64,000 bases of DNA from Erythrocercus mccallii (taxonomy: Eukaryota > Chordata > Aves > Passeriformes > Dicruridae). Position 1 is the stretch's first letter. Each line of letters opens with the position of its first letter. The DNA lies in contig VZRG01000353.1 of assembly GCA_013397435.1 (NCBI GenBank), positions 496,001-560,000 on the forward strand. The letters run 5' to 3'. The position numbers and the translations under genes are program-made. Positions 56,993 through 64,000 of the stretch are shown here, in pieces. The notes under the pieces were generated by a model. The model ran no database searches and was not told the DNA's origin. It saw only the letters and a program-made list of their open reading frames with translations.

Positions 56993-59900
56993 GAGCACAT
57001 CCTCCCTAGACCAGTCAACTTAGGAACAACCCTACCCCTCTACCCTTACCCCTCTGCCTCCCCTGGAAAATAACTGCACTCCAGACAATTTACTGCTAAT
57101 CAATAGGATTTAACAGAGGCAGATACAGCCCCAAAGAAGCCGCTGATGCAGCTGTATCCTGCCAGCAGCGAATGCCTCCATGCCAGCAGAAGCATGGTCT
57201 GCCTCCGTTGGCATTTTCTGCTTTGTCTCTCACCAGCATTTGCACCTCCTAATTAAAAAGTACGGGCAACTGTATAAATATATATATAGCATTGCATTAA
57301 AGCCCTGGGATCTGTCTGACAGCCCAGCATGATGCAGCAGCATTAGCAATGTTTGCTGTACCATTTCAGATGACCTCATTTGGAGGGGAATTGCAGCCAG
57401 GCTGTGTGTGCTCTAACCCAGACAGTTGCAGGCACATGGGTTTTAGTAGAAATACACTCACTGAATTTCGTTGGGCTGTCCTTTTCTTTGTAAAGGCCAT
57501 GAGTGCTCTTAGTGAAGTTAATCTGTGCCTGCGTGACTGTGGATTACATTCTGATGTGTTCCATCAGATAACTGAGCTGTCAGGCTGTGATGGCAAACTG
57601 TTGGAAGCTGACAGATGATTGATGCTTGGGAAACTGCAATTTGGCCTCCTCACATACCAGGACTTCAGCTTCTTCTCCCCGAAAATGTCTTTCTCTTCCT
57701 TGCGCAGGATGAGCAGCTCTTCAAGGATGGGTCAATGTTCCACTGGAGAAGGAAGAATTGGGATGAAGTAAAAGTGATTGGAGCAATTGCTTGCTTGGGA
57801 GGGTGGCCTTCCCCTGCTAGCCTTACCTTTAAGGAGGATGATCTAATCAGCTCTACAAAGTCTTATGTATGATTTCTAGATCACCTTTTTCTAAGCAACC
57901 AGAGCAAGTCCAGGCTCATTTACACACAGATCACTTTCGTGCAGGGCAGTTTCATGTGCAGCCCAGGCTGGAAATGCTTTTGCACTGACATCAAGAGTTG
58001 AATTTGGTCCAGAGGTGACTTTACAGTCTCAGGAGTCATCTCTCTTCTCCACTGAACGTGGCTTCCATTGTTCACTGAACAGCATGACCTGTGTCAGCTA
58101 TTACTCAGCAGAGCAGGGAAAGGATGATTTAGATTTCTTGGGTTACCTACAAGCTGGTTCTTAGAGCATCAGTGAGGGTGACAATTAACCCTACCCTCCC
58201 AGCTGCCGGTGTTTAAATAAGTTTCTTAGTCTTCCAAGCAGGAAGCAGGATGATAAGTTAGATTATCTCATCTTTATCTGCAGGAAGGAGGCCAGCTGGG
58301 TCAGTACAACACTGCTTAGCATGACAGCCGGTGTATAAATAGGATCAGGACTTACAGATGGTGAACAAGGTTAAAAGAATAACTAGTATATAAATATACT
58401 GTGATCATGCTCAGATTCTGCCTGTATTTCCTGTGCAGAGGGCTGAACATGACAAGCATTTATAAACGACCTTGTTATGAGCATCAGGGGATTTCTGAAG
58501 GCACCACGGGCAGACAGGAGAGGGCTGGGTGCCTGCCAGCTGGGCAGGGTGGATCTGTGCTCCCCATCAACTCCCCAGGCAATGATGGAAATTGGAAATC
58601 AGCTTTCCCCTCCCCCTGCCCTGGGGCAGACGCAGCACAGGACTGTCATGAGGACCAATTAGTTAATAAGATGCCAATGTCCCCAGGCAGGCAGAAACAT
58701 GGATGATGCAGGGATGTGCTGTCTGTGGAGGCTGGAATGCTGGCACAGATCTAGAGAGTTTTCTCTGGGTTCAGGCTTAGTGAAAGCCAAACTAAATGTC
58801 TTCTAGAGTTCACAGCACCATTCACACAGCACAGGAACCTGCTTGAATAACTGACACGGCTGAGGAGATCAAGATGGATGGAAGAGGAGGCTCAGGCTGC
58901 TCCCTACCAAGGAGCAGACCTTGCTCCTCTACACTCACTTGACAAAGGCAGGGTCAGAACTCTCCCTAGAGGCTTCAGGAGGGTTTTAGGCAGGTGAAGT
59001 GCCAAAGAGCTCAGCCTAGCTCACAGTCTGCACAGGCACTGTGCCTTGGGAGGCCGAGGATCATGTTTTCCCTTCCAAAATCCATGGGCATTTAGTGCTT
59101 GTTGCCACAGAGGTCTTGAGTTTGTGTATTTCCTGAGAAACCTCTCTGCCTTAGCAGTGACCTGCAGCCAGTGAGAACAGCCTTATCTTTTGATGGTGAT
59201 TTTCCATCCTTTACTTCTCTGCTCACCAAAAAAATTATATAACTCCATCCATTTTTAGAAATGCAGTCCCAGGGCTCAGCAGATCAGGCTAATATTGATC
59301 ATTTCAGCCTTCATGAACTCAGAAAGCCAAAGTCACAGGGTAGGACAGGGCAGGGGAGTGAGAACAGAGCACTTAAAGGGCATGGGCAGCATTTTCTGTG
59401 TTGCAGTATGTGCCCTGGTGGAACAGAGGATGTGTTATCCTGTTTGCACAGCATCTTCTGACCTGCTTTTGACCCAAGAAGCATTTGCATTCATAAATAC
59501 TGGAGCTGTACCCCTGGGAGGGGAGGGAATAAGAGGGAAAGAAAAGAATGCGTTTATCCAATCTGGGATCACTGCAGGGGCTGAAAGGAAAATTTTCTTC
59601 CTCTCTCTTCCAGCCCAACTGTAAACCATACTGCATCCAAGAGGGCTTGTTTATTAGCACTTAGATTGGACACTTTTCACCAAGACAGCTTCCCAGTCGG
59701 TGACCTGTGGTTGAGAGCACAGAAAAACAGATTCACAAGACCATCCTGCTCCCCTCCATGCCTCCAGGAAGCTGTTGACTGAATAACTTAATTCTGGAAG
59801 AATTTACTCAGTGCTGTTGTTCTTTTGGGCAGAAAAAAAAGGCCTGAGAAGGTTCTATTTCAGAAACTACTCACCTCTCCACTTTGCTATGTGAGAGAGA

Positions 59901-61104
59901 CAAGGGAGAAGTTTGGGAACGGCTCAAGGTGGATGGAGAAGAAGGACATTGGAAGAATGGGAATGAAAACCAGCATGTAACTGGAAAGATCAGAGTACCA
60001 CAGATATCCAGACCCTTCTCCACATTTGGAATATGAAGCACAGTTCTTGCTCTGCAAAAAAAGACAAACAAAACCGGAAGAGGTACAGAGAGGAGCAATA
60101 GGAAGGCTGAGATACACATCTGACCTTGCATCTTGAGAAATAAAGCATTTCAGCTTGAAATGGGATGTTGCAATTGGAATAAAATGTCTAGAAGATCATG
60201 AGTGGCCTGAAAGATAAAAACTCAGAGGGAGTACCAATCCCATCTCCAGCTCCTGAGCCTTGGCTGTGCCACTCTGTCTGACAGAGCTGACAGTCCCCAA
60301 TCCATGTGTCCTGACAAGTGGTTTTCTCCACAAGGGATTGCACTTGCTAAGTCAAGCAGGCATAGCTGAAAGATAATGGTTTTCTCCTGTTGAAAATTAT
60401 TTTATGCCTGCAAGAGCAGACAAGGCACGCTATGAAAAACCAACCAGAGAACTCTTAAGGATACACCTAAAAGGCATCTATTCACAAATTTAAAGTCTAT
60501 AGGAACTTGCTCTTGCTGTAGAGGTTCTGTGGCTTTTGTGTGGGGTTTATTTAAGATAAGACAGTTCAGTGGTAAGCAGAGATCTAAGTTCAATTCCCTA
60601 CATTCTTTGGTGGTTATTTCCTCTGGGATCTTCATTACATCTCTCAATTTTCCCAGAAAAAAAACTCTAACTACCTCTCTGAAGAGTCAGGGGAGATACA
60701 ATAAAGGCTGTAAAAAGCTGAAATAATGTTGTAACAGGAGCTGTAAAAATACCTACAGAAAATAGAGATCCCTTTATATCACCACTGGAGCTTCTATGTG
60801 ATGCAGCTGGTGGAAAAGGCACATGGCTGCTGGAGTATCTCAGGCTCACTGGGGGAATCCAGTTACACTCAGCACTAAAATCACATTGTGTTGTTTCCCA
60901 GCCTCTGGCAGAGCAGCCAAATATTTACACAAAACTTCCACTTTCACTTCAGACGCCATGTGAAAGCTCACCCCATACCTGGGGAAGCAGCTCAGACCTG
61001 AACATACTTTGTTTTGTTGCTGGTGGTGATTTTAGGGGACTTTTGGGGGTTTATAAAAAAGAGGGAAAGAGTCTTCTTATACAGGCAGTGATGTGATAGA
61101 GGGG
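56993..61104. other. Intergenic, no gene; possible regulatory patches
   Basis: 4.1 kb without recognised repeats. Two patches look more structured than their surroundings: 57100-57350, with tataaatatatatatag, and 58195-58400, with GATA, E-box and ETS-type motifs. The two adjoining ORFs at 57349-57618 and 57615-57872 have no known domain. Confidence 0.6.
58200..58342. promoter_or_regulatory. GATA/E-box/ETS motif cluster (candidate enhancer)
   Basis: GATAA at 58252, TTATCT (reverse AGATAA) at 58263 and again at 58274 lie within 28 bp. They are bracketed by E-boxes CAGCTG at 58200 and 58293 and by GGAAG (ETS core) at 58241 and 58283. A 16-bp direct repeat starting GCCGGTGT (58205 and 58327, two mismatches) flanks the cluster. 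Motif presence is seen; enhancer activity is inference. Confidence 0.35.
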
Positions 61105-61338
61105 TACAATTTTAAACTAAAAGAGAAGAGATTTAGGCTAGAAATTATGAAGAAATTGTTCCCTTTGAGGGTGGTGAGGCTCTGGCACAGGGTGCCCAGA
61201 AAAGCTGTGGCTGCCCCTGGATCCCTGGAAGTGTCCAAGACCAGACTGGATGGGGTTAAGAGCAACCTGGCCCTGGCAGGATGGTTGGAACTGGATGGTC
61301 TTTAAGGTCTCTTACAGCCCAAATATGCAGTGATTTAG
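61105..61338 (+). mobile_element. CR1 LINE 3' end, sense
   Basis: gtacaattttaaactaaaag, ggctctggcacagggtgccc, agctgtggctgcccctggat and a gatggtctttaaggtctctt block: CR1 sense order over about 230 bp, closely related to the 31020 copy. Confidence 0.93.
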
Positions 61339-64000
61339 TTACTTTTTTTCTTTTAGGTAACCACATTGCAAAGTGAATTTTGCTTACACAAAAGCAAGCC
61401 ATACTGTGAGGGTGAGGGAAAACCTGATTCATCATCACCAAAATATTTTCTTCCCCTCGCTGAAGCTCTCTCTGGGATGATGGGCTCCATTCAAGGACAC
61501 ATTCTTCAATGCCAGATCATGCATTGGGAACGTGGAAAGGAGTAAGAAACAATCCTGTTTCACTCACAGGCATTTCCTCATATCAGGATTTGACTTTTTG
61601 CTCCCCAAGGAATTTTGTGCACGAGTAATTTATCACGACGGAATGTGCCATAAAGCCTGGTTGCAAAAAGACACAGTCCCAAGCCAGATAGAACCCCAAA
61701 AACATCAACAGCAGAGTCAGAGTGCTGCCCTGGGAGCTGCATGTCACCTGAGGAAGAGGAGAGGACAGTGCAGCTTTGGGGACAGCCACTAGATGGGGGC
61801 ACGAACACACAGGTCCATAGGGCCCCAGCTGAACCCCGGAGCATGAACACCAGGAGGTGACACATCACTGACCTTCCCTGCCCCTTGGCACGGAGCAGGA
61901 TTCTCCAGGGAAGTGGATCTGCTGTCCACCAAATTCTCCTGAGCGAGCCATGCATGCATCCACTCACAGTCCCTCCACTGGGGGAATAGAACCTGACTGT
62001 GGGAGCTTTGGGGAGCTTAGGCTGGGCCATGGACAGCAGCTGGACACCCCATGTGGCTTTCACTGGAGATCTTTATGGAGCCACAGCACTTTGGTGTCAG
62101 AATCGGCTCCAAAAGATTTCTTTGTGCAATACTTCCAGCCAGCTGATTCTCCCTCACGCTGTAAAAAGGTGACTGCCCACTTCTCTGGAGACCTCAGCTC
62201 TTCCAGATCATCACTGGAAACAGCCCATGGGTGCTCTCTGCTGCCTGCCTTTTGACAGGGTGTCCCACAAATTTTCTCTGACTGATCACACAGCTGCTTT
62301 CACAGAGCCTGGAGGGATCAGAGCATGTGAAACCTCCTCCCGACCCCGACACATCCGATGTGTTCTCTTGGTGAAGGACCAAGTTCAAGAGGCTGCCAAA
62401 CACATCAGCCCTGGAGCCTGAGCAAATCTGTCAGGAAATGCAGTTTATACTCTCACAAATATATTCCCTCCTCCAAAAGGAGCTGTGGAGGGAGGGGGAA
62501 TTTTTACCCTTCTGGGAATGCTAAGCCCTGTTTGTCTGACCAGCTTTGCAGAAACATAGAGAGGCCTAAACAGTTTCCACTAATGATGTGTCATCAATTA
62601 AAGAGTTTTATGAGGGAAGAAGATTTGGCTAATGCACAGTCCTGATGACATATCCATGGAAAGGCTCCTTGAGCAGGCGCCACTTCGTATCCATCCTTCA
62701 GATGATGAATAAGCCAGTGAAACTGAAAGGCACTTGGCTTCTTGACCCAATCACGAGGCAAAACAGTGGAGAGCAGCTTCCCTCCTTGTGTTTTCAAGGA
62801 TGCTCATGGCAGTTCTTCCAGGAGCCCTCGGATGGGAGCCTACACAGACAGCCTGTCTCCTGAAATGACTTTTCTCACCCCCAAAACAGAAAGGTCCCCA
62901 TCATTTCTTGTGTCCCTGCTGACTGACATTGGTCCAGCAGGTTTTCCCTCTGCTCTGAGGCAGAGAATCCCTGCCATTCACTTTGAAAACCTCTAGGAAT
63001 TTAGTAGTATATGGCAAGATCACAGAGGTTACAATAAATCCACATCCCTTTTCATCCTCCAGCACCCCGTGGTCACCACAGTTTAGAAGCACTTGATCTG
63101 AGATCTGGGAGTTGCAAATAATTCTGTCCAGACACTTCCCAGCTAGCCTGACTCTTGATAGCCTCTGCCAGCTGAGGAAACAGAGAGTTTTTCAGATGAT
63201 ATTGTTTTCTCCCTGTAACTGAGGCTCCTTGTTCAATGCAAGAAGAAAACAGCTCATTGTCAAGCCTGTCTTTGCCACCGACATGTGACTAAAATATCAG
63301 TTTCTCCTTTTTGCTAAGGCCCAGTAGCTCCTTTTCTGGTAGAAGGGAAATCCCTGGAAACAGAGAGCAAAGTCAACAGCACGCAGGCTGTATGTACCCT
63401 ATGAGTCAGCATGGCAAAGTTCTCCCCTTTGCCACCCCAAAGCTGCTGGGAAGACGTTGTTATTGTTGCTGTTATTGTTGTTGTTGCTGCTGTTCTTGGG
63501 TGGATTTGGGGGTTTTTTTATCTCAGCATTTTCTGGAGTAGGGCGCCTGACCCTGACTTCTTCAGTTATGCTTGTGGTGTCTTCATGTGCATGCACTGAG
63601 CAGCTCTGGGTCTGCTTAGCATCTGAATTCAAAGGAAAAGCTGGTTTCAACCCTACATGGCAAAGCACCAAGGAGTCTCAGTTCTGCAAGGTTACATTTT
63701 ACTTCGGGGTGAACTCAGGAGCAACTTCTCCTCCAAGATCTTCTCTTGCCTTGAAACACCCTTTCCTCTTTCTCCTGTTTCTTTTGGGTTTTTTCTCTAT
63801 TGTGTTGAGACAAAATCTTTACTGTGGCAATGACAGCTGAGGATGGCAGCTTCTGTCGAAATTTTGGCTTCACTCCCCTTCTTGAGGGATTCAAAGGTCT
63901 TAGCTCTGCATGCTTGGAAAGCCTTTCACCAATAGCTGGGCACTCCAGGAGGGCTGGCTGGGCTTTGTGCCCTGAGATGGACAAAGATTTTCTCCTTGAT
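61339..64000. other. Intergenic to window end, no gene recognised
   Basis: More GC-rich with many overlapping ORFs (longest 161 codons, minus strand, 61578-62063), none with a recognisable domain. A short phrase at about 62240-62280 (FDRVSHK in translation) recalls the CR1 reverse transcriptase. A GTT-rich microsatellite lies at 63456-63494. Confidence 0.6.
63456..63494 (+). repeat. (GTT)n microsatellite with GCT and ATT interruptions
   Basis: About 13 triplets, mostly GTT. The Leu- and Asn-rich ORFs here are by-products. Confidence 0.93.

Noticed and set aside
57349..57872. Two ORFs that overlap in an ATGA arrangement like a coupled operon
   Set aside because: Translation coupling of this kind is bacterial; this is vertebrate intergenic DNA. 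Neither ORF has a recognisable domain.
61578..62063. 161-codon ORF, minus strand, in GC-richer sequence
   Set aside because: No domain, no conserved motif, overlapped by ORFs in several frames. A GC-rich composition lowers stop frequency.
27504..64000. PFKFB3 or another neighbouring gene, tRNA, CRISPR or prokaryote-type systems
   Set aside because: I found no exon-like protein text of 6-phosphofructo-2-kinase or other families, no tRNA cloverleaf, and no regularly spaced repeats. The repeats are CR1, LTR and simple sequence.

Overview
The window is vertebrate nuclear DNA, almost certainly from a bird. The only gene I can support is the 3' two-thirds of PRKCQ (protein kinase C theta), on the + strand. 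The avian call rests on about twenty truncated CR1 LINE copies of the type that dominates bird genomes, two solo LTRs that look like avian endogenous-retrovirus LTRs, and the absence of recognisable SINE or L1 sequence. A passerine is my guess, not a proof.

PRKCQ (264-26356). Thirteen coding exons, all bounded by AG acceptors and GT donors, join in one frame of 532 residues ending in TGA. They cover the second half of the C1A zinc finger, the C1A-C1B linker, all of C1B, the V3 hinge, the complete kinase domain and the AGC-kinase C-terminal tail. The C2-like domain and the first half of C1A lie upstream, outside the window. Exons are small (32-189 nt). The introns run from 93 nt to 9.6 kb, the longest (7152-16714) splitting the kinase N-lobe. 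The 3' UTR is about 1.1 kb and ends near a canonical AATAAA at 27478, with a weaker backup signal at 28050.

27.5-64 kb. This is a gene-free intergenic stretch. By human synteny the 3' side of PRKCQ faces PFKFB3, but no exon of that gene is visible here. The stretch holds CR1 fragments, one solo LTR (55851-56302), homopolymer and simple repeats, one locally duplicated 150-bp segment, and short motif clusters that resemble lymphoid regulatory DNA: a perfect 22-bp palindrome of two opposed RUNX-type sites at 28723, and a GATA/E-box/ETS cluster near 58.2-58.3 kb.

How it fits together. PKC theta is the diacylglycerol-dependent kinase that links T-cell receptor/CD28 signalling to NF-kB, AP-1 and NFAT. 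All catalytic and zinc-binding residues in the covered part are intact, so the gene looks functional. The main protein-level oddity is the V3 hinge: it has diverged strongly from mammals and I see no PxxP motif in it. I found no new enzymatic, defence or mobile system. The most interesting items are the hinge divergence, the RUNX palindrome, the local duplication and the two nested LTR insertions.
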